This document shows, piece after piece, positions 27,421-37,420 of a DNA stretch of 64,000 bases. Below the pieces are notes generated by a model. It made no database searches. It saw only the letters and a list, made by a program, of their open reading frames with translations, and was not told where the DNA came from. The position numbers were made by a program, and so were the translations under genes. Position 1 is the stretch's first letter, and the number at the start of each line of letters is the position of its first letter. This DNA is from Enterobacter sp. Cy-643 (lineage in GTDB: Bacteria; Pseudomonadota; Gammaproteobacteria; Enterobacterales; Enterobacteriaceae), in the NCBI RefSeq assembly GCF_011752815.1, contig NZ_VWWV01000001.1, positions 496,001 to 560,000 on the forward strand, given 5' to 3'.

Positions 27421-28497
27421 ATGAGTGCCACCACCGATCCAATGCCAAACGAGGCGCAGCCTGCCACCATTATGGGGCGCTACCAGCAGGTGCTACGCCA
27501 CCGCTATTTGCTGATGGGGGCGTTGGTCATTGCGATTTTCGCCTCGCTGCTGCTGGACTTTACCCTTGGCCCTTCCGGGCTGCCGCTGGATACGCTGTGG
27601 CAGACTCTGATTGACCCGGCCAGCGCTAACGCCGGCACTCGGGTGATCGTGTGGGACATTCGTCTGCCTTATGCGCTGATGGCGCTGCTGGTCGGCATGG
27701 CGCTGGGCCTGGCGGGGGCGGAGATGCAAACCATCCTCAATAACCCGCTGGCCAGCCCGTTTACCCTTGGCGTTTCCTCCGCCGCGGCATTTGGTGCCGC
27801 GCTGGCAATTATCCTCGGCATCGGTATTCCTGGGGTGCCCGATCAGTGGTTTATCTCTGCTAACGCCTTCGTCTTTGCGCTGTTTGCCGCGCTGATGCTG
27901 GACGCCATTACCCGCTGGACCCGCGTGGCGAGTTCCGGCGTGGTGCTGTTTGGTATCGCGCTGGTGTTCACCTTTAACGCCCTTGTGTCGATGCTGCAGT
28001 TTATCGCCAGCGAAGACACCCTGCAGGGGCTGGTGTTCTGGACGATGGGCAGTCTGGCGCGCGCTTCCTGGGACAAGCTCGGCGTGCTGCTGCTGGCCTT
28101 CGCCATCATCATGCCGATTTCTATGCTGAGTTCCTGGAAGCTGACCGCGCTGCGCTTAGGCGAAGATCGCGCCGTCAGTTTTGGCATTGACGTAAAGCGT
28201 CTGCGTTTAGGTACGTTGCTGCGCATCAGTATTTTGTCCGCGCTGTCCGTGGCGTTTGTCGGCCCCATCGGCTTTATCGGCCTGGTGGCACCGCACATCG
28301 CCCGTATGCTGTTTGGCGAAGATCATCGTTTCTATCTCCCGGGCAGCGTACTGGTCGGTGCTTTGGTGCTTTCGCTGGCGTCGGTCGCCTCTAAAAACAT
28401 TATCCCTGGCGTCATTATTCCGGTGGGGATTGTCACCTCGCTGGTGGGCGTGCCGTTCTTCCTGAGTATTATTTTGCGCCATAAGGGGAACGTGTGA
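27421..28497 (+). CDS. FecCD-family iron-siderophore ABC permease
   Basis: A 358-aa permease with about ten helices. The family landmarks DIRLPYALMALLVGMALGLAGAEMQTILNNPLASPF (split here: DIRLPYALMALLVG, then GAEMQTILNNPLASP) and VGPIGFIGLVAPHIAR are present. The N-terminus has a polar extension (about 40 aa) before the first helix. A single permease gene suggests a homodimer, as in BtuC2D2. The stop overlaps the start of the ATPase gene. Confidence 0.92.
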   Translation: MSATTDPMPNEAQPATIMGRYQQVLRHRYLLMGALVIAIFASLLLDFTLGPSGLPLDTLWQTLIDPASANAGTRVIVWDIRLPYALMALLVGMALGLAGAEMQTILNNPLASPFTLGVSSAAAFGAALAIILGIGIPGVPDQWFISANAFVFALFAALMLDAITRWTRVASSGVVLFGIALVFTFNALVSMLQFIASEDTLQGLVFWTMGSLARASWDKLGVLLLAFAIIMPISMLSSWKLTALRLGEDRAVSFGIDVKRLRLGTLLRISILSALSVAFVGPIGFIGLVAPHIARMLFGEDHRFYLPGSVLVGALVLSLASVASKNIIPGVIIPVGIVTSLVGVPFFLSIILRHKGNV

Positions 28498-29282
28498 TGC
28501 AGGGCTTAAAGATTGATGCATTCAACGCCGGTTACCCGAAGCGTAAAATCATCGAAGACCTCAGCGTACCAACGCTGCCGCGCGGCAAAATCACCGTGCT
28601 GCTGGGGCCGAACGGCTGCGGTAAATCCACTTTGCTGCGCTCGCTGGCGGGCCTGAACCGTGCCGAAGGGCAGCTGTATCTCGACGGTGAAGACCTGATG
28701 GCTTTGCCATTCGCCAAACGCGCCGAGAAAGTGGTTTATCTGCCTCAGTCGCTGCCGCAGGGCGTCCATCTCCACGTGCTGGAGTCCATTATCGTGGCCC
28801 AGCGCGCGTCCGGTGGCCGTCACAGCGCCGAAAGCGAGGCGCAGGTCATGGAACTGCTGAAACAGTTGGGGATCTCGCACCTGGCGTTGAGCTACCTGGA
28901 TCAGCTTTCCGGCGGTCAAAAACAGCTGGTGGGTCTCGCGCAGTCTTTGATTCGCCGCCCGTCCCTGCTGCTGCTTGATGAACCGCTGAGCGCGCTGGAT
29001 TTGAATTATCAGTTCCACGTCATGGATCTGGTCGCCCGCGAAACCCGCGAGCGAAATATCGTCACCGTTGTCGTGGTGCACGACATCAATATTGCTTTAC
29101 GCCATAGCGAGCATGTCCTCATGCTGCGCGACGGCAAACTGGTTGCCAGCGGCGAGCCGGAGGCAGTGATTACTCCGCGCAGCCTGGCCCAGGTTTACGG
29201 TGTGAAGGGGCGCATTGAACGCTGTTCACAGGGTGTTGCCCAGGTGCTTATCGATGGCCTGGTGGAAACGCCCACCGTATAA
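28497..29282 (+). CDS. Iron-siderophore ABC transporter ATP-binding protein
   Basis: A 261-aa ATPase of the FepC/FecE class. Walker A is GPNGCGKST, Q-loop YLPQSLPQG, signature LSGGQKQLVGLAQSL, Walker B LLLLDEPLSALD, and H-loop VVVHDIN. The ATG at 28497 overlaps the permease stop (TGATG). A GTG one codon earlier is also possible. It is the last gene before cirA, 126 bases upstream of it, with no terminator between, so read-through into cirA is plausible. Confidence 0.92.
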   Translation: MQGLKIDAFNAGYPKRKIIEDLSVPTLPRGKITVLLGPNGCGKSTLLRSLAGLNRAEGQLYLDGEDLMALPFAKRAEKVVYLPQSLPQGVHLHVLESIIVAQRASGGRHSAESEAQVMELLKQLGISHLALSYLDQLSGGQKQLVGLAQSLIRRPSLLLLDEPLSALDLNYQFHVMDLVARETRERNIVTVVVVHDINIALRHSEHVLMLRDGKLVASGEPEAVITPRSLAQVYGVKGRIERCSQGVAQVLIDGLVETPTV

Positions 29283-29408
29283 CAACGCATTTCAGGAATA
29301 CTAAGGAACACAGTATGCAGCCGGCGGCCAATGTAGCCGCTGGCGCATAGTGCAATGTGAGCGCTAAACGGTTGTTTCGTTTGTAATTCACCTCATGGAG
29401 AGAAAGAA

Positions 29409-31379
29409 ATGTTAAGGTTGAATCCCATTGTCCGGGGAGGACTTTGCGCATCTGTACTCGGTCTGGCTTTCCCCGTCATCGCCGACGATCGCGAAGAAAC
29501 CCTCGTTGTCACCGCGTCTGCCACCGAACAAAACCTCAAAGATGCGCCCGCCAGCATCAGCGTCATCACCCGGGACGAACTGCAAAAAAAACCGGTTAAC
29601 AACCTGAAGGATGTGCTGCAGAACGTGCCCGGCGTCCAGTTGACCAACGAAGGGGATAACCGCCGGGGCGTCAGCCTGCGCGGCCTGGACAGCAGCTACA
29701 CTCTGATTCTGGTGGACGGCAAACGAGTCAACTCCCGCAATGCGGTATTCCGCCATAACGACTTTGACCTGAACTGGATCCCCGCGGATGCCATTGAGCG
29801 CATCGAAGTGGTGCGCGGGCCGATGTCCTCCCTTTATGGTTCTGATGCCCTTGGCGGCGTGGTGAACATTATCACCCGCAAAGTCGGCAAAACCTGGCAC
29901 GGCACCTTCACCGTAGATTCCACGGTGCAAGAACACCGCGATCGCGGCGACACCTGGAACGGCAACTTCTTTACCAGCGGCCCGCTGATTGACGACGTGC
30001 TGGGCGTAAAAGTCTATGGCAGCCTGGGCAAGCGCCAGAAGGACGGTCAACAGGCGTCAACGACCAACGCCAGCGGCCTGACGCCGCAGATTGAAGGTTT
30101 CACTTCTCGCAATGCCAGCACCGAGTTTGCCTGGACGCCGGCTGAAAATCAGGATGTCACCGTAGGCTACGGCTTTGACCGCCAGGACAGGGAATCTGAC
30201 TCGCTGGATAAGAATCGCATCGAACGTCAGGATTATTCCCTCGGCCATAACGGGCGCTGGGGCTTCGGTAACACCGAACTGCGTTTCTACGGCGATAAAA
30301 TTGATAACCTGAATCCGGGCAACAGCGGGGCGATCACTTCGCGCAACAACAGCCTCGACGGCAAGCTGGTGCTGCCGCTCAGCGACATCAATCAGTTCCT
30401 GACCTTTGGCGGGGAGTGGCGGCACGACAAGCTGAGCGATCCGGTGAATATTACCGGCGGTAATAGCTCGAAAACGTCAGCCAGCCAGTACGCCCTGTTT
30501 ATTGAAGACGAATGGCGCATCTTCGAGCCGCTGGCGCTGACCACCGGCATTCGTATGGATGACCATGAAACCTACGGCGACCACTGGAGCCCGCGGGCCT
30601 ATCTCGTTTATAACGCGACCGATACCGTCACCGTCAAAGGTGGCTGGGCCACGGCCTTCAAAGCGCCTTCTCTGCTGCAGCTTAGCCCGGACTGGACCAG
30701 TAAATCCTGCCGTGGCGCCTGCCAGATTGTCGGCAGCCCTGACCTGAAGCCGGAAACCAGCGAAAGCTTTGAGCTGGGCCTGTACTACGCCGGGGATGAG
30801 GGCATTCTGGACGGCGTGAGCGGCAGCGTGACCGCTTTCCAGAACAACGTTGAGGATATGATTGATATTCAGCGTACCGCGAACCGTAGTGTGGCACCGT
30901 CTTACTCAAACTTTGTGGGCTTTGATAAGAGCGGTAACCCGATCTTCCGCTATTACAACGTGAACAAAGCGCGCATCCGCGGCGTAGAAACCGAGCTAAA
31001 AATACCGTTTAACGACCAGTGGAAGCTGTCGCTGAACTACACCTATAACGACGGACGCGATCTGAGCAACGGCGGCAATAAACCGCTGCAGCAGCAGTCG
31101 TTCCACACCGCCAACGGCACCGTTGACTGGGCGCCGCTGGAAGACTGGTCGTTCTATGTGTCGGCGAACTACACCGGCAAGCAGCGTGCGGTATCCGCGA
31201 CGGATAAAACGCCCGGCGGCTACATCGTGTGGAACACCGGCGGAGCCTGGAAAGCGACTAAGAACGTGAAGGTGCGGGCAGGGGTTCTGAACCTCGGCGA
31301 CAAAGACTTGAATCGTGATATCTACAGCTATAACGAAGACGGTCGTCGTTACTTTATGGCGCTGGATTATAGTTTCTAA
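29409..31379 (+). CDS. cirA: Catecholate siderophore / colicin I receptor CirA
   Basis: A 656-aa TonB-dependent outer-membrane receptor for catechol siderophore breakdown products (dihydroxybenzoylserine) and, in E. coli, colicins Ia/Ib and microcins. There is a signal peptide to about residue 25. The TonB box region is [14 protein letters not shown]. The plug has [22 protein letters not shown], and the barrel ends in FMALDYSF with a terminal Phe. Length and sequence match E. coli CirA. Shine-Dalgarno bases GGAGAGAAAG precede the ATG. I did not see a Fur box in the 126 bases before the gene (see findings). Catechol-conjugated cefiderocol-type drugs use this receptor in related species. Confidence 0.95.
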   Translation: MLRLNPIVRGGLCASVLGLAFPVIADDREETLVVTASATEQNLKDAPASISVITRDELQKKPVNNLKDVLQNVPGVQLTNEGDNRRGVSLRGLDSSYTLILVDGKRVNSRNAVFRHNDFDLNWIPADAIERIEVVRGPMSSLYGSDALGGVVNIITRKVGKTWHGTFTVDSTVQEHRDRGDTWNGNFFTSGPLIDDVLGVKVYGSLGKRQKDGQQASTTNASGLTPQIEGFTSRNASTEFAWTPAENQDVTVGYGFDRQDRESDSLDKNRIERQDYSLGHNGRWGFGNTELRFYGDKIDNLNPGNSGAITSRNNSLDGKLVLPLSDINQFLTFGGEWRHDKLSDPVNITGGNSSKTSASQYALFIEDEWRIFEPLALTTGIRMDDHETYGDHWSPRAYLVYNATDTVTVKGGWATAFKAPSLLQLSPDWTSKSCRGACQIVGSPDLKPETSESFELGLYYAGDEGILDGVSGSVTAFQNNVEDMIDIQRTANRSVAPSYSNFVGFDKSGNPIFRYYNVNKARIRGVETELKIPFNDQWKLSLNYTYNDGRDLSNGGNKPLQQQSFHTANGTVDWAPLEDWSFYVSANYTGKQRAVSATDKTPGGYIVWNTGGAWKATKNVKVRAGVLNLGDKDLNRDIYSYNEDGRRYFMALDYSF

Positions 31380-31398
31380 GCGGGAGATAGCTTTGTCT

Positions 31399-31995
31399 GC
31401 TCTTTCAAAAGAGCCGATCGAAGTTCCGTTCACTTCCAGCTCTGTTTTATATGTTATCACAGAGACCGTGAACGACTCGGGGGAGCCACCGTCGCTCCCC
31501 CGAGACCCCGGACTCCCGGCGAAATAAATCGACCGCTGAAGCGGCAGACCTCCGTTTTATCTCCCAGTCCTGGGTCGGCTGAGATGCGTTCCCGACGCTC
31601 TCAGCCTCCGGCCGTTCCCGACGCCCGGACCCTGGCCAGTCGGAGAGAAAACGGAGGCGATTTAAGCCGGAACAGTGCCTCGCTTTATACCCGCAGCCAC
31701 ACGGAACGTTAACGTTGCGGCAAGTCTCACAGCCACGCCCTTGTCCCCGGCTCTCATCGCCCCCGGTGATGACCCAACTCAGGCGGGGTTGAGCTGTCGG
31801 GAACAGCGAAAGAGAGCGATCGTCGGGAACGCATCGCGAACGACCCCGAATGTTTGGGTGATAGCCGGTGGGTTTACCGCTTCAGCGGCGATGCGCTCGC
31901 CGGGCGCCAGGGTTGTCAGGGAGATGGCGTTATCTCCCTGACACGTTCACCGTGCTCTGAACGTGCAGGGAAAATCGATCTATGGGTGAACGGAA
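31399..31995. repeat. Dense inverted-repeat element in cirA-yeiG interval (unidentified)
   Basis: The 669-base gap 31380-32048 has no credible gene but is packed with dyads. Local perfect hairpins: 11 bp CTCGGGGGAGC/GCTCCCCCGAG (31476-31504); 8 bp GGCTGAGA/TCTCAGCC (31577-31606); 11 bp GTCAGGGAGAT/ATCTCCCTGAC (31915-31942); 7 bp CACGTTC/GAACGTG (31942-31965); the palindrome AACGTTAACGTT (31705-31716). Longer pairs: CCTCCGTTTTATCTCC (31549) with GGAGAGAAAACGGAGG (31642-31657), 15 of 16; GATGCGTTCCCGAC (31583-31596) with GTCGGGAACGCATC (31822-31835), 14 of 14; CCGCTGAAGCGG (31533-31544) with CCGCTTCAGCGG (31877-31888); TTCCGTTCAC (31424-31433) with GTGAACGGAA (31986-31995). The long pairs at 31424, 31533 and 31583 nest. 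It could be a mobile repeat or a structured RNA; I recognise no known family. Confidence 0.75.
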
Positions 31996-32032
31996 AATAG
32001 CGGAGTAACAGATTACTCATCATTAAAATTAA

Positions 32033-32056
32033 GGGGAGAGGGTACTCCCTATCCCC
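32033..32056 (-). terminator. Probable terminator of yeiG
   Basis: On the minus strand GGGGATAGGG-AGTA-CCCTCTCCCC (one mismatch) starts over the yeiG stop codon and is followed by TTAATTTTAAT. Confidence 0.55.
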
Positions 32057-32885
32057 GCAAATACTCCGCGTGAAAACGCAAATGATCCTCTACAAACGTC
32101 GCAATGAAATAGTAACTATGGTCGCAGCCCGGCTGAATGCGCAGCGTCAGCGGCCAGCCCTTTTCCAGCGCGACTTTTTCAAACTCTTCTGGTCTTAGCT
32201 GGTCGGCGAGGAACTGATCGTCATCTCCCTGATCGATAAGCGTCGGTAACTGCGCCGACGGCAATGCTTTACCCAGCAGGCAGCAGCTGTCCCACTCTTG
32301 CCACAACGATTCATCTTCACCCAAATAGGCTCTGAAGGCTTTTTGCCCCCACGGCACGCGGGTTGGATTAACGATGGGTGCAAAAGCTGATACCGAGCGG
32401 AAGCGTCCTGGGTTTTTCAGCGCCATGATCAACGCGCCGTGCCCGCCCATCGAGTGGCCGAAGATTGACGCTTTTTCGCTGACGCTAAAGTTATCCGCAA
32501 TCAGCTGCGGCAACTCATCGCGCAGGTAATCGTACATGCGGAAGTGCGTGGCCCACGGCTGCTGCGTCGCATTGAGATAAAAGCCTGCGCCCTGGCCCAG
32601 ATCGTAGCCCGCGTCGTTAGGGACTGCTTCTCCCCTCGGGCTGGTGTCCGGCATGACCAACACAATGCCAAGCTCTGCTGCAACGCGCTGCGCGCCCGCT
32701 TTGGTCGTGAAGTTTTCATCGTTACAGGTTAGCCCTGAAAGCCAGTAAACCACCGGCGGTGGCGTAGCGCTTGCCGGCGGTGGGAGAAAAATACTGAACG
32801 TCATTGGGCAGTTAAGCACGGTGGACGCGTGGCGCCAGCGCTGCTGCCAGCCTTCGAAACATCGGTGTTCTTCCAGTAATTCCAT
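32049..32885 (-). CDS. yeiG: S-formylglutathione hydrolase YeiG
   Basis: An esterase-D-type alpha/beta hydrolase, 278 aa, that cleaves S-formylglutathione to glutathione and formate in formaldehyde detoxification. The nucleophile elbow is GHSMGGHGA (Ser near residue 147). The oxyanion and acidic elements follow ([11 protein letters not shown] with the catalytic Asp; [10 protein letters not shown] with the catalytic His). Length and position beside folE match E. coli YeiG, which is constitutive, unlike FrmB. No formaldehyde-regulated frm genes are seen nearby. Confidence 0.95.
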   Translation of the reverse strand: MELLEEHRCFEGWQQRWRHASTVLNCPMTFSIFLPPPASATPPPVVYWLSGLTCNDENFTTKAGAQRVAAELGIVLVMPDTSPRGEAVPNDAGYDLGQGAGFYLNATQQPWATHFRMYDYLRDELPQLIADNFSVSEKASIFGHSMGGHGALIMALKNPGRFRSVSAFAPIVNPTRVPWGQKAFRAYLGEDESLWQEWDSCCLLGKALPSAQLPTLIDQGDDDQFLADQLRPEEFEKVALEKGWPLTLRIQPGCDHSYYFIATFVEDHLRFHAEYLRG

Positions 32886-33123
32886 CCAGAGGATCCTTAT
32901 CTATTTTCAAGACTTATGAACAACTTTCACTTCACCTGAGTCTAGCCATCCCGCATTATGGCCGCAACGGTATTGTTCTCGCCCGCTCAGGCAATGAACG
33001 GTATTTTCGATTTCAATAATTATGCCCGGCACTACTGGATTCTAAGCACGTGCTGCCGCACAATAAGCGGACACTTTGCCCCATGAAGGGCAGAGGTCAG
33101 CCACACCTGCAGGAGAAAACAGC

Positions 33124-33789
33124 ATGTCATCACTCTCAAAAGAAGCCGCCCTGGTTCATGAGGCGCTGCTTGCGCGCGGTCTGGAAACGCCGCTGCGTCC
33201 GCCGTTACGTGAACTGGATAATGAAACCCGTAAAAGCCAGATTGCCGCCCATATGACGGAAATCATGCAGCTGCTTAATCTCGATTTGAGTGACGACAGC
33301 CTGATGGAAACCCCGCATCGCATCGCCAAAATGTATGTCGATGAGATTTTCTCCGGCCTGGATTACGCCAATTTCCCGAAAATCACCGTCATTGAAAACA
33401 AAATGAAGGTGGATGAAATGGTCACCGTGCGTGATATCACCCTGACCAGCACCTGTGAACATCACTTCGTGACTATCGACGGTAAAGCCACCGTGGCGTA
33501 TATCCCGAAAGATACCGTCATTGGCCTGTCCAAGATTAACCGCATCGTGCAGTTCTTTGCCCAGCGCCCGCAGGTTCAGGAACGTCTGACCCAGCAGATT
33601 CTGATTGCGCTGCAAACGCTGCTGGGCACCAATAACGTCGCGGTGTCGATTGATGCGGTGCATTACTGCGTGAAAGCGCGTGGGGTAAAAGACGCCACCA
33701 GCGCGACCACCACCACCTCGCTCGGCGGCCTGTTTAAGTCCAGCCAGAATACGCGTCAGGAGTTCCTGCGCGCAGTACGCCACAATTAA
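33124..33789 (+). CDS. folE: GTP cyclohydrolase I (FolE)
   Basis: The first enzyme of tetrahydrofolate synthesis, converting GTP to dihydroneopterin triphosphate, 221 aa, toroidal decamer in E. coli. Zinc ligands are Cys111 and His114 (STCEHHF) and Cys182 (VHYCVKARG). The start at 33124 ([14 protein letters not shown]) matches the E. coli N-terminus ([14 protein letters not shown]) and follows GGAG. A start 48 bases upstream would add an unsupported extension. yeiB begins 18 bases after the stop, so the two form an operon, as in E. coli, where MetJ acts on it. I did not recognise a MetJ box. Confidence 0.97.
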   Translation: MSSLSKEAALVHEALLARGLETPLRPPLRELDNETRKSQIAAHMTEIMQLLNLDLSDDSLMETPHRIAKMYVDEIFSGLDYANFPKITVIENKMKVDEMVTVRDITLTSTCEHHFVTIDGKATVAYIPKDTVIGLSKINRIVQFFAQRPQVQERLTQQILIALQTLLGTNNVAVSIDAVHYCVKARGVKDATSATTTTSLGGLFKSSQNTRQEFLRAVRHN

Positions 33790-33807
33790 TTCCCCAGGCA
33801 GGTATCC

Positions 33808-34965
33808 GTGGAGAGAAATGTCACCCTGGACTTCGTCCGCGGTACCGCCATTCTGGGCATTCTGCTGCTCAATATTGTCGCCTTTGGCCTGCCGAAGGCG
33901 GCTTATCTCAATCCGGCCTGGTATGGCGAGATAACCTCCCGCGACGCCTGGACCTGGGCGGGGATGGATCTGTTTGCCGAAGTTAAATTCCTCACGCTTT
34001 TTGCGCTCCTGTTTGGGGCGGGCCTGCAAATGCTGCTGGCTCGCGGCTCACGCTGGATCCAGTCGCGGCTGACGCTGCTTGTGTTACTGGGTTTTATGCA
34101 TGCGTTGCTGCTGTGGGACGGCGACATCCTGCTGGCTTACGGCCTGACCGGGCTAGTGTGCTGGCGGTTGATTCGTGACGCCACGGGGCAAAAGCAGCTG
34201 TTTAATACCGGCGTCGTGCTGTACCTCATCGGCATCGGCGTGCTGTTGCTGCTGGGCGTGATTTCAGGTGACGGCGTTAACCGCTCCTGGGTACCGGATG
34301 CCGCCAACCTGCAATATGAGCGGTGGTGGAAGCTTGGTGGCGGCGTGGAAGCTATCAGTAACCGCGCCGATTTACTCTCTTCGAACCTGGTGGCGCTGGG
34401 CGCGCAATACGGCTGGCAGCTGGCAGGCATGATGCTGATTGGTGCGGCACTGATGCGCAGCGGCTGGCTGAAAGGGGAGTTTAGCCTGAAGCATTACCGG
34501 CGAACCGGCGGCATTTTGATCGCCCTCGGCATGGCCATTAATCTGCCGGCAATTTTGGCCCAGTGGCACCTGAAGTGGGATTACCGCTGGTGTGCGTTGC
34601 TGTTACAGGCCCCACGTGAGCTGAGCGCGCCGTTTCAGGCTATTGGCTATGCCGCGCTGGCCTGGGGCTTTTGGCCGCAGCTGTCCCGCTTCCGGCTGGT
34701 GGGCTGGATTGCCTGCGTCGGTCGCATGGCGCTGACCAATTACCTGCTGCAAACAATTCTCTGCACAACCTTGTTCTATCGCTTTGGTTTATATATGAAA
34801 TTTGACCGTCTCTCGCTGCTGGCTTTTGTGCCTGCGGTATGGGCGGTGAACATTCTGCTGTCGGTATTCTGGCTGCGCTATTTCCGCCAGGGGCCGGTGG
34901 AGTGGCTGTGGCGGCAGCTAACCGCCCGCGCTTCAGGGAATGCCTTACGCAAAGCACAGAGATAA
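33808..34965 (+). CDS. yeiB: DUF418-family inner membrane protein YeiB
   Basis: A 385-aa polytopic membrane protein, the same length as E. coli YeiB. The start is GTG at 33808 (ERNVTLDFVRGTAILGILLLNI), matching the family N-terminus (DxxRGxAILGILLxNI). The C-terminal DUF418 region contains PRELSAPFQAIGYAALAWGFW and GRMALTNYLLQT. No enzymatic function is established. It is the second gene of folE-yeiB. Confidence 0.93.
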   Translation: MERNVTLDFVRGTAILGILLLNIVAFGLPKAAYLNPAWYGEITSRDAWTWAGMDLFAEVKFLTLFALLFGAGLQMLLARGSRWIQSRLTLLVLLGFMHALLLWDGDILLAYGLTGLVCWRLIRDATGQKQLFNTGVVLYLIGIGVLLLLGVISGDGVNRSWVPDAANLQYERWWKLGGGVEAISNRADLLSSNLVALGAQYGWQLAGMMLIGAALMRSGWLKGEFSLKHYRRTGGILIALGMAINLPAILAQWHLKWDYRWCALLLQAPRELSAPFQAIGYAALAWGFWPQLSRFRLVGWIACVGRMALTNYLLQTILCTTLFYRFGLYMKFDRLSLLAFVPAVWAVNILLSVFWLRYFRQGPVEWLWRQLTARASGNALRKAQR

Positions 34966-34997
34966 TGATATTCGTCACAAAGGTTAACGAATTGTAT

Positions 34998-35010
34998 GTA
35001 ACCGCTTTCA
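34998..35010 (+). promoter_or_regulatory. GalR/GalS operator of galS
   Basis: GTAACCGCTTTCA fits the GalR/GalS half-site pattern (GTGNAANCGNTTNCAC-like) and lies 78 bases before the galS ATG. GalS autoregulates in E. coli. Confidence 0.65.
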
Positions 35011-35014
35011 TCAC

Positions 35015-35030
35015 TGTGATCGACTTCACG
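35015..35030 (+). promoter_or_regulatory. CRP site of galS
   Basis: TGTGA-TCGACT-TCACG, one base from the ideal CRP dyad. Its centre is about 41 bases before a predicted start near 35064, with CAAAAT (35053-35058) as a possible -10. This is a class II layout. Confidence 0.75.
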
Positions 35031-35087
35031 CCGGACGCCCCCCCACTCACCGCAAAATAGCCACCTTGCCTAAAACAGGGTGCACCT

Positions 35088-36143
35088 ATGAGACCGACTC
35101 CCCCAACGCCGATTACCATTCGTGACGTTGCCCGTATCGCCGGGGTTTCAGTAGCGACAGTATCCCGAGTATTAAATAACAGCGTGCTGGTCAGCCCGGA
35201 AACGCGCGAAAACGTCATGCAGGCGGTTGCTGAGCTGGGCTACCGTCCAAACGCCAATGCGCAGGCGCTGGCCACTCAGGTGAGCGACACCATCGGCGTG
35301 GTCGTGATGGACGTCTCCGATCCTTTCTTCGGGGCGTTGGTCAAAGCCGTGGATGTCGTTGCCCAGCAGCACAATAAATATTTGCTGATCGGTAACAGTT
35401 ACCACCAGGAAGACAAAGAGCGGCATGCCATTGAGGTGCTGATCCGTCAGCGCTGCAGCGCGCTGATTGTGCACGCCAAGGCGCTCAGCGACGAAGAGCT
35501 GGCTACTTTTCTGGAACAGGTTCCCGGCATGGTGCTGATCAATCGCCTGGTGCCCGGCTACGCCCACCGCTGTGTTTGCCTGGATAACGTCAGCGGGGCG
35601 GTGATGGCCACGCGGATGCTGCTTAACCAGGGCCATTCGCGTATCGGCTATTTGGCTTCCAGCCATCAGATCGAAGACAACGACCAGCGGCATCAGGGCT
35701 GGCTGCAGGCGCTGGCGGAGCAGGGGATCGTGCCGCCGGAGGGCTGGGTCGGTATGGGCTCGCCGGATATGCAGGGCGGAGAAGCCGCAATGGTTGAGCT
35801 GCTGGGCCGTAACCTGCAGCTTAGCGCGGTCTTTTCCTATAACGACAGTATGGCCGCCGGCGCGCTAACGGCGCTGAAAGACAACGGCATTGCCGTGCCG
35901 CAGCATGTATCCATCATCGGCTTCGACGATATTCCTATTGCCCGTTATACCGACCCGCAGCTAACAACCGTGCGCTATCCGGTGGTGTCTATGGCGCGTT
36001 TAGCGACCGAACTGGCGTTACAGGGGGCCGCCGGCCAGCTGGATCGTGATGTAACGCACTGTTTTATGCCGACTTTAGTTCGCCGTCACTCGGTGGCGAT
36101 GAAGCAAAATGTGGCGTCGATCACTCCGCTGCCAAAGAGTTAG
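35088..36143 (+). CDS. galS: Mgl repressor/isorepressor GalS
   Basis: A LacI-family repressor, 351 aa, controlling the mgl galactose transporter and itself. It responds to galactose or fucose. The HTH is [23 protein letters not shown], then the hinge and a periplasmic-binding-like core ([27 protein letters not shown]). At the N-terminus eight residues (MRPTPPTP) precede ITIRDVA, a short addition relative to E. coli GalS. The ATG at 35088 has an AGGGTG ribosome-binding site at good spacing, so the extended form is likely real. mglB follows on the same strand after 281 bases, as in E. coli. Confidence 0.95.
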   Translation: MRPTPPTPITIRDVARIAGVSVATVSRVLNNSVLVSPETRENVMQAVAELGYRPNANAQALATQVSDTIGVVVMDVSDPFFGALVKAVDVVAQQHNKYLLIGNSYHQEDKERHAIEVLIRQRCSALIVHAKALSDEELATFLEQVPGMVLINRLVPGYAHRCVCLDNVSGAVMATRMLLNQGHSRIGYLASSHQIEDNDQRHQGWLQALAEQGIVPPEGWVGMGSPDMQGGEAAMVELLGRNLQLSAVFSYNDSMAAGALTALKDNGIAVPQHVSIIGFDDIPIARYTDPQLTTVRYPVVSMARLATELALQGAAGQLDRDVTHCFMPTLVRRHSVAMKQNVASITPLPKS

Positions 36144-36144
36144 A

Positions 36145-36158
36145 TGTAACCGGTTTCA
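36145..36158 (+). promoter_or_regulatory. GalR/GalS operator of mglBAC
   Basis: TGTAACCGGTTTCA, a near-palindromic GalS/GalR site immediately upstream of the mgl CRP site, beginning two bases after the galS stop codon. Confidence 0.75.
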
Positions 36159-36161
36159 ATC

Positions 36162-36177
36162 TGTGAGTAAATTCACA
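36162..36177 (+). promoter_or_regulatory. CRP site of mglBAC promoter
   Basis: TGTGA-GTAAAT-TCACA is a perfect CRP dyad. Its centre (36169.5) is 41.5 bases before 36211, and TATTAT (36199-36204) lies exactly at -12 to -7 of that start. This is a class II CRP promoter. Confidence 0.9.
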
Positions 36178-36424
36178 GTTAATTAACATTGTGCTGTCTA
36201 TTATGTCAGCGTTTTATCAGCTGAAACACTATGTAACGGTGACTACTCACTTTTAGCATCGTGATAAAGCCATAAGCTCTCATAAAAACGCAGTATTGGA
36301 TTGTTACCGAACACGGAAGTGCAATTTTTTTAGGATAACTTCGGCATTCAGTAACTTTTTTAACCTTACTGTCCTGCCTGGTTTCGAACGTGAACTACCC
36401 TGCAAAATAAAAACCGGAGATACC

Positions 36425-37420
36425 ATGAATAAGAAGGTTTTGACCCTGTCCGCCGTGATGTCCTGCATGCTGTTTGGTGCCGCAGCGAACGCCGCTGACC
36501 GTATTGGTGTGACCATTTATAAATACGACGACAACTTCATGTCAGTGGTTCGTAAGGCCATCGAGAAAGATGCTAAAGCGTCGCCAGACGTACAGCTGCT
36601 GATGAACGACTCCCAGAACGACCAGTCTAAACAGAACGATCAGATCGACGTGCTGCTGGCAAAAGGCGTTAAAGCGCTGGCCATCAACCTGGTTGACCCG
36701 GCCGCAGCGGGCACCGTTATCGAAAAAGCGCGCGCGCAAAACGTGCCGGTGGTGTTCTTCAACAAAGAACCTTCCCGCAAAGCGCTGGATAGCTACGACA
36801 AAGCTTACTACGTCGGGACCGACTCCAAAGAGTCCGGTATCATCCAGGGCGACCTGATTGCTAAACACTGGGCGGCTAACCCGGCCTGGGACCTGAACAA
36901 AGACGGCCAGATCCAGTTCGTGCTGCTGAAAGGCGAACCGGGCCACCCGGATGCCGAAGCGCGTACCACCTACGTTATCAAAGAGCTGAACGACAAAGGT
37001 CTGAAAACTCAGCAGCTGCAGCTGGATACCGCGATGTGGGATACCGCTCAGGCTAAAGACAAAATGGACGCCTGGCTCTCTGGCCCGAATGCTAACAAAA
37101 TCGAAGTGGTTATCGCCAACAACGATGCGATGGCAATGGGTGCGGTAGAAGCGCTGAAAGCCCACAACAAATCCTCTATTCCAGTGTTTGGCGTAGATGC
37201 CCTGCCGGAAGCCCTGGCGCTGGTGAAATCCGGTGCGATGGCCGGTACCGTGCTGAACGACGCCAACAACCAGGCAAAAGCGACCTTTGATCTGGCGAAA
37301 AACCTGGCCGACGGTAAACCTGCCGCCGAAGGCACTAACTGGAAAATTGAGAACAAAATCGTACGCGTACCTTACGTAGGCGTGGATAAAGATAATCTCG
37401 CACAGTTCATCGGCAAATAA
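36425..37420 (+). CDS. mglB: D-galactose/glucose-binding periplasmic protein MglB
   Basis: A 331-aa periplasmic binding protein for galactose and glucose that also feeds the Trg chemoreceptor in E. coli. There is a signal peptide [23 protein letters not shown] with cleavage before ADRIG. Ligand and calcium features match E. coli Mgl[23 protein letters not shown] (EF-hand-like Ca loop) and [14 protein letters not shown]. The ATG at 36425 is preceded by GGAG and by a 281-base leader with CRP and GalS sites. It is the first gene of mglBAC. Confidence 0.98.
   Translation: MNKKVLTLSAVMSCMLFGAAANAADRIGVTIYKYDDNFMSVVRKAIEKDAKASPDVQLLMNDSQNDQSKQNDQIDVLLAKGVKALAINLVDPAAAGTVIEKARAQNVPVVFFNKEPSRKALDSYDKAYYVGTDSKESGIIQGDLIAKHWAANPAWDLNKDGQIQFVLLKGEPGHPDAEARTTYVIKELNDKGLKTQQLQLDTAMWDTAQAKDKMDAWLSGPNANKIEVVIANNDAMAMGAVEALKAHNKSSIPVFGVDALPEALALVKSGAMAGTVLNDANNQAKATFDLAKNLADGKPAAEGTNWKIENKIVRVPYVGVDKDNLAQFIGK

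Noticed and set aside
31675-31941. 88-codon frame within the structured cirA-yeiG element
   Set aside because: It runs through several of the inverted repeats and has no ribosome-binding site or recognisable sequence; the repeats explain the sequence better.
31380-32048. CRISPR array or integron attachment sites as an explanation for the repeats
   Set aside because: Repeats are inverted and unequal in spacing with no regular direct repeat/spacer pattern, and no cas, integrase or reverse transcriptase gene is near.
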